DNA from: Alteromonas naphthalenivorans
GTDB lineage: Bacteria; Pseudomonadota; Gammaproteobacteria; Enterobacterales; Alteromonadaceae
Direction: 5' to 3'
Assembly (NCBI RefSeq): GCF_000213655.1
Contig: NC_015554.1
Coordinates: 2,728,001 to 2,792,000, forward strand
DNA: 64,000 nt
Shown here: piece by piece, positions 1 to 7,943 of the stretch
Layout: each line of letters begins with the position of its first letter
How positions within the stretch are numbered: position 1 is the first letter of the stretch
Notes under the pieces: model-generated
The model's database searches: none
The model's input: only the letters and a program-made list of their open reading frames with translations
What the model was told of the DNA's origin: nothing
Made by a program: the position numbers and the translations under genes

Positions 1-1
1 G

Positions 2-331
2 CAAGATTGGCAAGATGCACTGCTGGTATACAGTACCGATACAGGTAAAGTTAAACCTTCGCCTAAAGAAGCAAAGCGTTCCACTTCCGACGATGGTATT
101 GTTCGCATACATAGAGAAACAAAAGGCCGCAAAGGAAAAGGCGTGTCTATAATTAAAGGGCTCGATTTAGCCCCCGATGCGTTAAAAAAGCTAGGCACTG
201 AATTAAAAAAGAAGTGCGGCTGTGGTGGCGCGGTAAAAGATGGACACATTGAAGTTCAAACGGATGACCGTGAGAAGCTAAAAGCTTTGCTGCTGGATAA
301 GGGCTTTAGCGCTAAAATTGCTGGGGGTTAA
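2..331 (+). CDS. yciH: YciH/SUI1-family translation initiation factor (5' truncated)
   Basis: The frame is open from base 2, so the 5' end lies outside the window. About 109 residues are present. The C-terminal SUI1 fold carries the family hallmark KKKCGCGGAVKDG and ends in AKIAGG, almost the same as E. coli YciH. SUI1/eIF1 proteins bind the small ribosomal subunit; the bacterial version influences initiation fidelity but is not essential. An internal GTG at 143 is not the start, because the conserved stretch LVYSTDTGKVKP near the N-terminus lies upstream of it. In many gammaproteobacteria this gene follows pyrF, which cannot be seen here. Identification is firm; in vivo role is known only by family. 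Confidence 0.93.
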   Translation, partial: QDWQDALLVYSTDTGKVKPSPKEAKRSTSDDGIVRIHRETKGRKGKGVSIIKGLDLAPDALKKLGTELKKKCGCGGAVKDGHIEVQTDDREKLKALLLDKGFSAKIAGG

Positions 332-374
332 TTCACTCCCCTTACTTTCCTTAAAATACCAAAAAGAGAACGGA

Positions 375-1175
375 ATGGAAAAGCTGTCAATTTCTGATTT
401 ACATATCATATTAGTTGAACCCTCTGATACACAGAGGAAGATTATTACTACCCTATTGTTGAAAGAAAAGGTAAAGGAAATTGATCCTGTTAGCACCCTT
501 TCTGAGGCTATGTCAGCGGTTAAAGCGCACGGTGCAGACCTTATTGTTAGCGCGATGTATTTCGAAGACGGCACAGCATTAGATTTGATAAAATTCATTA
601 AAGAAAATGACGAATTTAAAACTATTCCATTCATGTTGGTCTCAAGCGAGAACAGAATAAGCAAATTGGAAGAATTTAAACAAGCTGGCGTTTCAGCCAT
701 TCTTCCTAAACCATTCGAGCCTCTTCATTTGTCTCGCGCGCTTAACGCTAGCCTTGATTTAATCAATCACGACGAACTTGAACTCGAACTATTTGATATT
801 CACGATGTTAGAGTGCTGCTGGTTGACGACAGTAAATTGGCGCGTAATCACATTCGTCGTGTACTTGAAGGCATGGGTTTGCAGCGCATAAAAGAAGCTG
901 AGAACGGCGCAATGGCACTTACCTTTATAAAGGATGAAGCCTTTGATTTAGTCGTTACCGACTACAATATGCCAGAAATGGATGGTCGAGAGCTATCTGA
1001 GTTTATCCGTTTCAACCCCGAAACTACGCATATTCCTATCATCATGGTAACGTCCGAAGCGGCAGATAGCGCCCATATGGCCAATATTCAACAAACCGGT
1101 GTGAATGCGCTATGTGATAAGCCCTTCGAACCTACGGAAGTTCGACAAATGCTAGCGGCCTTGTTAGGTAACTAA
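375..1175 (+). CDS. Tandem two-receiver response regulator, first receiver degenerate
   Basis: 266 aa from ATG 375, chosen because a purine-rich AGAGAACGGA precedes it; an upstream in-frame start at 318 would overlap yciH. Two CheY-like receiver domains fill the protein (about residues 8-125 and 138-262) with no DNA-binding or enzymatic output. The second is canonical: acidic pocket in LLVDDS, phosphoacceptor in VVTDYNMPEMDG, switch Thr/Ser in MVTSEA and the KPFEP lysine. The first keeps the KPFEP lysine, but has VEPS in place of the acidic pair and SAM where the phosphoacceptor Asp should be, so it probably cannot be phosphorylated. Such proteins usually act by binding partners. No partner kinase is nearby and the target is unknown. 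Confidence 0.85.
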   Translation: MEKLSISDLHIILVEPSDTQRKIITTLLLKEKVKEIDPVSTLSEAMSAVKAHGADLIVSAMYFEDGTALDLIKFIKENDEFKTIPFMLVSSENRISKLEEFKQAGVSAILPKPFEPLHLSRALNASLDLINHDELELELFDIHDVRVLLVDDSKLARNHIRRVLEGMGLQRIKEAENGAMALTFIKDEAFDLVVTDYNMPEMDGRELSEFIRFNPETTHIPIIMVTSEAADSAHMANIQQTGVNALCDKPFEPTEVRQMLAALLGN

Positions 1176-1209
1176 CATTACGAATTGCAAATAATCTCCC
1201 CATATTGAT

Positions 1210-1251
1210 TAAAGCAGAAAACCGACACCATAGCGTCGGTTTACTGCTTTA
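1210..1251 (+). terminator. Long bipartite hairpin downstream of the response regulator
   Basis: TAAAGCAG (1210-1217) pairs with CTGCTTTA (1244-1251). Inside it, AAACCGAC pairs with GTCGGTTT around a short loop. No T-run follows, so this may be a weak terminator or an mRNA-end stabilising hairpin. Confidence 0.5.
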
Positions 1252-1326
1252 AGGCAAATTCGTTATTCGCCCTACCCCTTCTACTAGTATCTATCAAGCC
1301 CTCCCCCCAATAAAAATCAAAACCAA

Positions 1327-1344
1327 TGTAAAAACAGGTTGACA
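1327..1344 (+). promoter_or_regulatory. TyrR-type box overlapping the pheA -35 element
   Basis: TGTAAA-N6-TTGACA differs by one base from the TyrR consensus TGTAAA-N6-TTTACA. Its right half is a perfect -35 hexamer (TTGACA, 1339-1344), and a TAAAGT -10 candidate lies 17 bp downstream at 1362-1367. A bound TyrR/PhhR-like protein would cover the -35 element, which suggests repression. This is inferred from sequence alone. Confidence 0.6.
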
Positions 1345-1374
1345 CTGAAACGCTGTACGCATAAAGTCAATCGT

Positions 1375-1434
1375 ATGAAACAGAATAATATACATGCAGT
1401 GGCTATCTTTTTTGCGTTTATGCTCTTTAAATAG
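1375..1434 (+). CDS. pheL: Phe-operon leader peptide (19 aa)
   Basis: An ATG-TAG reading frame of 19 codons, MKQNNIHAVAIFFAFMLFK. The C-terminal FFAFMLF holds four Phe codons within seven, like the E. coli PheL peptide. It lies just upstream of a rho-independent terminator and 74 bp before pheA, as expected of a leader whose translation senses charged tRNA-Phe. The stop codon overlaps GGGAGG (1434-1439), the presumed antiterminator strand. There is no clear Shine-Dalgarno, and the best promoter would place the transcript start within a base or two of the ATG, so translation may be leaderless or the promoter may lie elsewhere. Confidence 0.8.
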   Translation: MKQNNIHAVAIFFAFMLFK

Positions 1435-1484
1435 GGAGGCGCAGCTACATGCATAAAAACCTCCCTCAAGGGAGGTTTTTTTTT
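1434..1484 (+). promoter_or_regulatory. pheA transcription attenuator (antiterminator/terminator switch)
   Basis: CCTCCC (1460-1465) can pair with GGGAGG at 1470-1475, with a TCAA loop and flanking A/T pairs, giving a hairpin followed by nine T's (1476-1484). It can instead pair with an identical GGGAGG at 1434-1439, just at the leader stop codon. A ribosome finishing the leader would mask 1434-1439 and allow termination. A ribosome stalled on the Phe codons (1408-1428) would leave it free and allow read-through into pheA. The logic is that of known Phe/Trp attenuators; the pairing is read directly from the sequence. Confidence 0.85.
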
Positions 1485-1508
1485 AGCTAATACGATAAGT
1501 GGAAAACT

Positions 1509-2690
1509 ATGTCTGACAACGCCTTAGATGCTGTAAGAGAGCGCATAACATCATTAGATAGTGAACTTCTAACCTTATTGGCTGAGCGCCGTGTGCTCAC
1601 CAACGAGGTTGCTGAAACTAAAATTAAGCACCATATTCCAGTTCGAGATCAGAAACGTGAAGAGCAACTGCTTGTTCGCCTTATTAAAGAAGGTAAAGAT
1701 GTAGGTCTTGACCCACACTACGTTACTCAGATTTTTCACGTCATCATTGAAGACTCAGTGTTAAACCAGCAGGCAATGCTTGCTGAACGCGCGAACCCTG
1801 GCAGTACGCTTCCACTAAATCGCGTGGCTTTCTTGGGCGACAAAGGCTCTTACTCGTACCTTGCTACCCAGAAATATTTCTCTCGACGTCCGGGTGAATT
1901 GCTGGAAATAGGTTGTCAGAGTTTCAGTGAAATTATTCAAAAAGTAGAGAATGTAGAGGCCGACTATGCGGTTCTGCCTATTGAAAATACAACCTCAGGC
2001 AGTATTAATGAAGTTTATGACCAACTTCAACATACTCACTTAAGCATTATTGGCGAACTTACTCACCCTATTCGTCACACCTTGCTTGTTGGCGCAGATA
2101 CGACCGTAGATAAAATTAAAACCGTGTACGCTCATCCACAAGTATTCACACAATGTAGCCACTTCTTGGCTGAGCTTGGCAACATTGAAGTGAAAACCAT
2201 GGACAGTACATCATCGGCTATGTTGACAGTGAGTGAGCTACAGCGAGATGATATTGCAGCTATTGGCAGTGAGGCTGGCGGAAACCTATATGGACTTACA
2301 GCAATAAAAAGTAACTTGGCCAACCAAAAAGAAAACCACAGTCGCTTCATCGTAGTTGCTCGAAAAGCCGTAGTAGTTCCACTTCAAGTACCCGCTAAAA
2401 CCACACTGGTTATGTCAACGGTCCAAAAGCCCGGCGCATTAGTTGAAGCGCTGTTGGTGCTAAGTGAAAACAACATTAATATGACGAAGCTAGAGTCTCG
2501 TCCTATTCCAGGTAATCCTTGGGAAGAAATGTTTTACATTGATGTGAAAGGCAATGTGGAAGATGGCCCTGTACAAAATGCCATTGAAGCCCTTAGAAAC
2601 ATTACCCGTTACATTAAAATACTGGGCTGCTACCCTAGTGAAGAAATTAGCCCTACCAAAGTGGCTGCGGCTAGTGCGCTAGCGGAATAA
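1509..2690 (+). CDS. pheA: Bifunctional chorismate mutase/prephenate dehydratase (P-protein)
   Basis: 393 aa; E. coli PheA has 386. It converts chorismate to prephenate and then to phenylpyruvate, the committed branch to phenylalanine, in the cytoplasm. The AroQ chorismate mutase covers about residues 1-90 (ITSLDSELLTLLAERR, then VRDQKREEQLL). The prephenate dehydratase covers about 105-285, with ENTTSGSINEVYD and the CSHFLAEL region. The C-terminal ACT domain (about 297-375) has the Phe-binding ESRPIPGNPW motif, so feedback inhibition by Phe is expected. A leader peptide and attenuator precede it and a strong terminator follows. It converges with aroF-tyrA. Confidence 0.97.
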   Translation: MSDNALDAVRERITSLDSELLTLLAERRVLTNEVAETKIKHHIPVRDQKREEQLLVRLIKEGKDVGLDPHYVTQIFHVIIEDSVLNQQAMLAERANPGSTLPLNRVAFLGDKGSYSYLATQKYFSRRPGELLEIGCQSFSEIIQKVENVEADYAVLPIENTTSGSINEVYDQLQHTHLSIIGELTHPIRHTLLVGADTTVDKIKTVYAHPQVFTQCSHFLAELGNIEVKTMDSTSSAMLTVSELQRDDIAAIGSEAGGNLYGLTAIKSNLANQKENHSRFIVVARKAVVVPLQVPAKTTLVMSTVQKPGALVEALLVLSENNINMTKLESRPIPGNPWEEMFYIDVKGNVEDGPVQNAIEALRNITRYIKILGCYPSEEISPTKVAAASALAE

Positions 2691-2707
2691 TATAAGCCAG
2701 CTATAAG

Positions 2708-2751
2708 AACGGTACTGCGGGGGTTAATGGCCATCGAAGTACCGTTTTTTT
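2708..2751 (+). terminator. Rho-independent terminator of pheA
   Basis: AACGGTAC (2708-2715) pairs with GTACCGTT (2739-2746), followed by a run of T's to 2751. It lies between the convergent pheA and tyrA. The minus-strand side lacks a T-run, so it mainly serves pheA. Confidence 0.85.
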
Positions 2752-2779
2752 GTTGCTAGTTCGCAGAAAACATACCCTA

Positions 2780-3925
2780 TTATTTCTTACGCAATAGCTG
2801 GCCGTCATCGGCTTTTAACAACAATTGCTTACTATCTACCAGACAGTTTTTTGCATAACTGCCAAACCAATTCCCAATGGTTAGAAACTGTTTGATAAAC
2901 GCTTTTTTATCACCCTTTTCCAACACGTTTAAGGCTAAACCGAAACGGTCATAGAAACGGCGGAGTAAAGCGAAGTTTTCAGGGTTGTTGAAAATAATAT
3001 CGGCGTACAACTCGGGGGCTTGCGCGAATAATCGGCCAACCATAGCTAACTCTAACCGATAGATTGGCGAGCTAAACATAGTGAGAGATTCAAGATCGGG
3101 ATCTTCTCCACGTAAATGCTCACCATACACGAAGGTATTAAAGTGGCGCATTACCTGAATGTAAGCCATAGACTTATCATGTTCTTCGGCGGTACTACTA
3201 TGAATAGTTGCACCCCAGATTTTCATTTGAGCGATGAGCCAATCATAAGCGCTTTCATTGCGCCCCTCACACACCACCACAACTTGTTTAATCATACCTG
3301 GAGCATCAGGCCCAAACATAGGGTGCAAGCCAACCACGGGGCCCTTATGCACCGCCATCATGGCTTCAATGGGCTTAACCTTGATACTCGTAATATCCGC
3401 TAAAATACAGCTTTCGGGTAACATTGAGAGCTGACCTATTACCTGTTCAGTGAGGTTAATAGGCACAGCTACTACCACTAATGCAGCGGTTGAAAGCACG
3501 TTTGCAGCATGACCACTCTCCCAGTCTTCTCTTTCAACGACAGAGACTGAATATCCGCTTCGCTCGAACAAGCTTACGAATATTTTACCCAGTGCACCGG
3601 CCCCACCAATAACCACAATGGTACCAACGTCAGCATTTACCCCAAGGTATCGATTATTTTGCGTATGATAAGACTCACGCATGATGCGGCGTAACAGGTC
3701 TTCAGTAAGATCAGGGGAAACGCCTAACGCTTCAGCTTGCGCTCGTCGTGAAGCAATGAGTTCTTTTTCTCTGGAAGGTACATAAACAGGCATGCCAGCT
3801 TCGGCTTTTACCTGACCTACTTGTGTAGTAAGTGCATTGCGTTTTGCGAGAAGTTCAACGAGCTGGGTATCCAGCTCGTCAATTCCTTCACGCAGCGTGT
3901 TTGATTGCTGCGAAAAATCGGCCAT
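2780..3925 (-). CDS. tyrA: Bifunctional chorismate mutase/prephenate dehydrogenase (T-protein)
   Basis: 381 aa, close to E. coli TyrA (373). It makes prephenate from chorismate and oxidises it with NAD+ to 4-hydroxyphenylpyruvate, the tyrosine branch. The N-terminal AroQ mutase (about 1-90) has [20 protein letters not shown]. The Rossmann motif [12 protein letters not shown] begins near residue 107, followed by ILADITSIK and the substrate-site stretch GLHPMFGP. The ATG has GAGGGA nine bases upstream. It lies 43 bp downstream of aroF on the same strand, so aroF-tyrA is probably one transcript controlled from upstream of aroF. Confidence 0.96.
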   Translation of the reverse strand: MADFSQQSNTLREGIDELDTQLVELLAKRNALTTQVGQVKAEAGMPVYVPSREKELIASRRAQAEALGVSPDLTEDLLRRIMRESYHTQNNRYLGVNADVGTIVVIGGAGALGKIFVSLFERSGYSVSVVEREDWESGHAANVLSTAALVVVAVPINLTEQVIGQLSMLPESCILADITSIKVKPIEAMMAVHKGPVVGLHPMFGPDAPGMIKQVVVVCEGRNESAYDWLIAQMKIWGATIHSSTAEEHDKSMAYIQVMRHFNTFVYGEHLRGEDPDLESLTMFSSPIYRLELAMVGRLFAQAPELYADIIFNNPENFALLRRFYDRFGLALNVLEKGDKKAFIKQFLTIGNWFGSYAKNCLVDSKQLLLKADDGQLLRKK

Positions 3926-3968
3926 TCAGTGTGTCCCTCAAATCAAATGGCACTGACTACCTCACCTA

Positions 3969-5060
3969 TTAGGCAACATCGGTGCGCTTATTTTGGCGTA
4001 AGGGTAGCACAGTTATTAATTTATCTCTGGTTTGAGCAATAAGCGATTCTGTGGTTTCCCAGTCAATACAGCCGTCGGTGATAGACACACCATATTCCAT
4101 TTCGCTTAGCTTTTTCCCATCAGATTTTTGGTTACCCGCTTTTAAGTGGCTTTCTAACATCACGCCAATAATAGACTGGTTACCTTCGAGTATTTGATTT
4201 ACTACGTTTTGTGCAACCAGAGGCTGACGACGGTAATCTTTTGAAGAGTTCGCATGACTACAATCAACAACTAAGCCCGCTGTTAGCCCAGCTTCTTGCA
4301 TTTCAACTTCACACTCAGACACACACACTGAGTCGTAGTTTGGTTGTTTACCACCACGTAGGATAATATGGCCATCTGGATTACCACTGGTGGCAATAAC
4401 ACTCACTTGACCTTGCTTGTTAATACCCATGAAGCGATGACCTGATGCTGCTGATTTAAGGGCATTTAGGGCAATATCTAAGCTGCCATCAGTACCATTT
4501 TTAAAGCCTACTGGCATTGATAGACCACTGGCCATTTCACGGTGAGTTTGTGATTCTGAGGTACGAGCACCAATTGCAGACCAGCTGAATAATTCGGCTA
4601 AGTACTGAGGGCTAATTGGATCTAGCGCTTCAGTCGCAACCGGAAGTTCGAGTTCAGCCAACCAAATCAATAGTTCACGGGCTTTACGCAGACCAGCTTC
4701 AATATCGAATGTATCGTCAATGTGAGGGTCGTTAATTAACCCTTTCCAACCCGTTGTGGTACGGGGCTTTTCAAAATAAACGCGCATCACAATGAATAAG
4801 GTGTCTTTGCATGATTCATGCAGTTCCTTTAACTTAAGCGCGTATTCTTTAGCTGCTTCAACATCGTGAATAGAACATGGCCCACATACGACCAACATAC
4901 GATGGTCACGGCGGTGAATGATATCAGAAACAATCTTGCGAGATTCTGAAATAGCTGCAAGCGCTTTCTCTGAGGCAGGCAACTCAGCGCTTAAAGCTTC
5001 TGGGGTAATAAGCACATCTTCAGCGCTTACGTGGATATTATTTACTGTGTCCTTGATCAT
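3969..5060 (-). CDS. aroF: 3-deoxy-7-phosphoheptulonate (DAHP) synthase, class I, Tyr-type
   Basis: 363 aa, the usual length for class I AroAI enzymes. It condenses phosphoenolpyruvate with erythrose 4-phosphate, the entry step of the shikimate pathway. Visible motifs are VVCGPCSIHD (metal-binding Cys), MRVYFEKPRTTTGWKG, SWSAIGARTSESQTHRE, GFKNGTDG and VDCSHANSSKDYRRQ. The opening IKDTVNNIHVSAEDVLITPE and the pairing with tyrA match the tyrosine-sensitive isoenzyme AroF rather than AroG or AroH; the isoenzyme assignment is by similarity and context. AGAGAG precedes the ATG, and a TyrR-type box lies 61-78 bases upstream of the start. Confidence 0.92.
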   Translation of the reverse strand: MIKDTVNNIHVSAEDVLITPEALSAELPASEKALAAISESRKIVSDIIHRRDHRMLVVCGPCSIHDVEAAKEYALKLKELHESCKDTLFIVMRVYFEKPRTTTGWKGLINDPHIDDTFDIEAGLRKARELLIWLAELELPVATEALDPISPQYLAELFSWSAIGARTSESQTHREMASGLSMPVGFKNGTDGSLDIALNALKSAASGHRFMGINKQGQVSVIATSGNPDGHIILRGGKQPNYDSVCVSECEVEMQEAGLTAGLVVDCSHANSSKDYRRQPLVAQNVVNQILEGNQSIIGVMLESHLKAGNQKSDGKKLSEMEYGVSITDGCIDWETTESLIAQTRDKLITVLPLRQNKRTDVA

Positions 5061-5120
5061 GGGGCTCTCTTAACTACTAAAAACGGAAAAAATGAAACGT
5101 CAAAAGAGTATATTTTCGCA

Positions 5121-5138
5121 TGTAAACTTATTTGTACA
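5121..5138 (-). promoter_or_regulatory. TyrR-type operator upstream of aroF-tyrA
   Basis: TGTAAA-N6-TGTACA matches the TyrR box TGTAAA-N6-TTTACA at 11 of 12 fixed positions. It sits in the 5' region of aroF-tyrA, the classic TyrR-repressed operon of E. coli. A TATACT -10 candidate on the minus strand lies nearby at 5107-5112. Confidence 0.75.
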
Positions 5139-5307
5139 ACAGGCATTTTCTAATTTTCTTTAACGTCATTGACTTTTTAACAACAAACGAATAAGCAAGC
5201 AAGCTTTAACGTATAATACTTTGCTTTAAGTCCAACAAATATGTTTTTCACCTGACGATCAGTTAAGTTCACGCCTATTTAGTTTACTTTTCAACCAAAG
5301 GTGAGTG

Positions 5308-5937
5308 TTAGCTCTTCGGAGTGTATCCTTTCTTAAATATGTTAGGTTTCCAACCCCAATGTAGCGAACCTAGACGAATAAATACGGTTGTTATTAGTGA
5401 GCCAAAAATACACCACGCGTAGGGTGCATCTAATGCAAACAATGCCGCATACGCTAAGCCACCAGAAAGGCACGCGGTTGCATAAAGGTCGCCGCGCATG
5501 ACTAAAGGAACCTCTCTGCAAATTACATCCCTTAATAACCCGCCAAATATCCCTGTAGTCATTCCCATGGTTAGCGCCACTATCATTCCTGTACCTTCTA
5601 TCAGTGCTTTTTCTATGCCCATGATGTTAAAGATGGCAAGCCCTGCCGCATCCATCAAAATAAAATAATAGTTAGATAATGGCGGTAGATAGCGAATGGA
5701 TAATACTGTGAGTACCACTGCACCATAGGCAGAGTATAAATAAGAAGGCGTTTCTACCCAAAAAATAGGTTGGGTAAGCAATAAGTCTCTGATGGTTCCC
5801 CCGCCTAATGCAGTGACCGACGCCACCACTACCACCCCAAAACCATTAATGCTTTTTTCGTGCCCCATCAGTGCGCCAGAAACCGCGAAGAACGCCACCC
5901 CAAATAGCCCTAAAAAAAGAAAGTAATCTGCCGTCAT
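5308..5937 (-). CDS. TRIC/UPF0126-family membrane channel protein (YicG-like)
   Basis: 209 aa of mostly hydrophobic sequence with about seven membrane segments, built as two repeated three-helix units. Each unit carries the family signature, GGGTIRD near residue 47 and GGLLRD near residue 133. Bacterial TRIC homologues form trimeric monovalent cation channels in the inner membrane; physiological role of the bacterial proteins is poorly defined. It is monocistronic on the minus strand. The ATG follows GACAGGA with tight spacing. The family is clear; transport of a particular ion is inference. Confidence 0.88.
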   Translation of the reverse strand: MTADYFLFLGLFGVAFFAVSGALMGHEKSINGFGVVVVASVTALGGGTIRDLLLTQPIFWVETPSYLYSAYGAVVLTVLSIRYLPPLSNYYFILMDAAGLAIFNIMGIEKALIEGTGMIVALTMGMTTGIFGGLLRDVICREVPLVMRGDLYATACLSGGLAYAALFALDAPYAWCIFGSLITTVFIRLGSLHWGWKPNIFKKGYTPKS

Positions 5938-6054
5938 TCCTGTCTCACTTGCGTTTTTGTTATAGGTTTATTCTGAAAATAGTTGAGTACAGATCGTTAA
6001 TTTACGAATTTCGTGTCAGTATTATTGTTTTAAGTATGCAAACCTATCTTGTAG

Positions 6055-6723
6055 ATGAAATTTATACTCATTTTATTCTTTGTTGTTACTACAGTTAACG
6101 CTCAGGCAGCGTCCAGCGGATATGCGTTCCCAAATAGTATAGACCCTGCCAGACGCTACGTTTTCTATTCACATGGCTTTATTGTAGAAGGGGATGATCT
6201 AACGCCCATACATCCTAGGTGGGGTGTATACAATTTTCCTAGCGTTCAAAAAGCACTTGATGACGATAGCTATGTTTTAATAGCACACCACAGACCAGAA
6301 GGTGTAAGTCCTATCGATTACGCTAAACGCCTTGCTGGAGAAGTTAAACAACTTATCACCGCAGGTGTGCCCCCACAGAACATTACCCTTACCGGGTTTT
6401 CACGCGGCGGCGCGATTACAATACTCGCGTCAAACGAGTTAAAAAACGCTCGGGTTAACGTTGTGATTTTAGCGGGCTGCGCAGGATTGATTAATCGTAA
6501 GCGGGATATTCAGCTATACGGTCGTGTGCTTTCTATTTATGAAACTTCTGACGACGTAGGCTCATGCAACCTCTTAGAAGCTCGAAGCCGTAAACTAAGG
6601 GAATTTAAAGAGATAGCCATCTCAACAGGAAAAGAACATGGTGCGTTTTATCGTCCTATGGATGAATGGGTGATTCCGCTAAAACGTTGGATTAGTGAAT
6701 CAGGCCCCCAAAACGCACAATAG
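6055..6723 (+). CDS. Secreted small alpha/beta hydrolase
   Basis: 222 aa. An N-terminal signal peptide (about residues 1-19, cleavage near AQA-AS) is followed by a compact alpha/beta-hydrolase fold. The oxyanion-side motif is YSHGFIVEG and the nucleophile elbow is GFSRGGA (Ser near residue 117). A C-terminal His is seen in KEHGAFYRP, followed by the usual last helix. Substrate unknown. It would act in the periplasm or outside. It converges with the next hydrolase gene with 9 bp between the stops. Its nearest relatives are probably annotated only as alpha/beta hydrolase. Confidence 0.7.
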   Translation: MKFILILFFVVTTVNAQAASSGYAFPNSIDPARRYVFYSHGFIVEGDDLTPIHPRWGVYNFPSVQKALDDDSYVLIAHHRPEGVSPIDYAKRLAGEVKQLITAGVPPQNITLTGFSRGGAITILASNELKNARVNVVILAGCAGLINRKRDIQLYGRVLSIYETSDDVGSCNLLEARSRKLREFKEIAISTGKEHGAFYRPMDEWVIPLKRWISESGPQNAQ

Positions 6724-6732
6724 CACTCATGC

Positions 6733-7608
6733 TTACTGCTGCGCTTTCACGTGTGGTTTGCTTGCGTAAAGCCAATCTACCCCCTGAATTGTTGTGGTGG
6801 GAAACGCCGTAGCGTGAGTGGCCTCACCAATGAGTGTGAACTTCAGATTTACCTGATTATCATTCTGCAGCGTTATTTTTTGAGCTAGTTTTTGTGCTCC
6901 TTCCACCATATTTTGCCTTTCACCATATTCGGGACGTTCTAATTCGCCTACAGCAAGGAAGACCTTAACTGGCGTTTTAGGTTTAACAACCGGTTCAGAC
7001 AAAATGGCATTGTCGCGAAACCATACCGATGGGCTGCCAATAATGTAACTACTAAACATATTTGGACGGGTAAAAAGCACATAGGCACTAAACAACCCAC
7101 CTAAAGAATTTCCCACTAACGTTCTATGCATTCCCTTCACGCGATAGTTATTCTCCATGTAGGTAAATACCGTGTCATTGATAAAGTCAGCATGTTGCCC
7201 CGCTTTGCCAGTTTCAAGCTTCCAGTCTTCAGCAAGATAAGGGGTATAGTCGCGAACGCGACTAGAGGCGCCTTTAGACCCTTTAGAGTAGGATATGGCC
7301 ACGATGATAGCCTGTTCCATTACACCGCTATTCATGGGAAATCGTGTTCCCCCTGACACAACCTGAAATGCATACGAACCATCCAACAAATAAATGACCG
7401 GGTAAGACGCTTTCGTATTAGCTCGATAGCTTTTCGGTAACTTAATAAAAATGGGGTAAGTTCGGTTAGATTTATTGTCTTGAAGTTCCACAACAGTACT
7501 TCTAGGTATTTTGAATTCAACGTCAGCATTTGCCACTGTACTAGCCATAGCACTAAAGACAAACACCGTTATTACCCAGAAAAAACGCAATCGCATGGGG
7601 CCACTCAT
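6733..7608 (-). CDS. Periplasmic alpha/beta-hydrolase, enterochelin-esterase-like (Fes/IroE type)
   Basis: 291 aa from the upstream ATG; the second ATG (7596) would give 287 aa and begins the signal peptide more naturally. The hydrophobic stretch about 8-27 ends at an ANA-like cleavage site. The body is an esterase-D/Fes-type hydrolase: YPVIYLLDGSYAF, nucleophile elbow GNSLGGLFSAY, acid region VFLAVGELERPEYG, and catalytic His in GEATHATAFP. Relatives cleave siderophore esters or act as general carboxylesterases. No siderophore genes are nearby, so substrate is undetermined. Confidence 0.78.
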   Translation of the reverse strand: MSGPMRLRFFWVITVFVFSAMASTVANADVEFKIPRSTVVELQDNKSNRTYPIFIKLPKSYRANTKASYPVIYLLDGSYAFQVVSGGTRFPMNSGVMEQAIIVAISYSKGSKGASSRVRDYTPYLAEDWKLETGKAGQHADFINDTVFTYMENNYRVKGMHRTLVGNSLGGLFSAYVLFTRPNMFSSYIIGSPSVWFRDNAILSEPVVKPKTPVKVFLAVGELERPEYGERQNMVEGAQKLAQKITLQNDNQVNLKFTLIGEATHATAFPTTTIQGVDWLYASKPHVKAQQ

Positions 7609-7708
7609 TGTTTTAATTATCTATTTTCAACATCTTATCTCGCAAACGTGCATTGAGCAATTGTGCCAACACCAAGTAATACAATCCGGAATGCTATGTA
7701 GTTGGCAG

Positions 7709-7774
7709 TGACCTTTCAGCGCATTGATGCGCTGACATAGCGCTCACGGATGGGTTTATGCCGCACTACTCCAT
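7709..7774. repeat. Hairpin repeat element 1 (divergent copy)
   Basis: It shares the layout of the three elements that follow: CTTTCA leads into a perfect hairpin CAGCGCAT (7717-7724)/ATGCGCTG (7727-7734), then GGATGGGTTTATGCCG. The outer arms are weak (ATGTAGT near 7695 against ACTCCAT near 7768). It is the most decayed of the four. Confidence 0.6.
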
Positions 7775-7802
7775 GGTACGGGTCAGCGTTTATAGGAGAG
7801 GG

Positions 7803-7899
7803 AGTCGCCCCCATCAGAAGCCTTCCACAACATGGAGCTATTGCGAAAACTCCATAGATGGATTCGCGCCTCGTTTCACGTGGGCTTCTACTGGCGACT
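7803..7899. repeat. Hairpin repeat element 2
   Basis: The outer arms are AGTCGCC (7803-7809)/GGCGACT (7893-7899) and AGAAGCC (7816-7822)/GGCTTCT (7883-7889). The inner hairpin is TGGAG (7833-7837)/CTCCA (7850-7854), followed by CCATAGATGGATT, which aligns with the CCATGGATGGGTT of the other copies. The arm sequence is unrelated to those of the other elements. Confidence 0.65.
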
Positions 7900-7943
7900 A
7901 ATATTAATATTCAACGGTGAGCCTTAACCGGCTGTTCAGAAGG

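Noticed and set aside
143..331. A separate 62-aa start for yciH at GTG 143
   Set aside because: The upstream frame is open to base 2 and encodes the conserved N-terminal part of YciH, so GTG 143 is internal.
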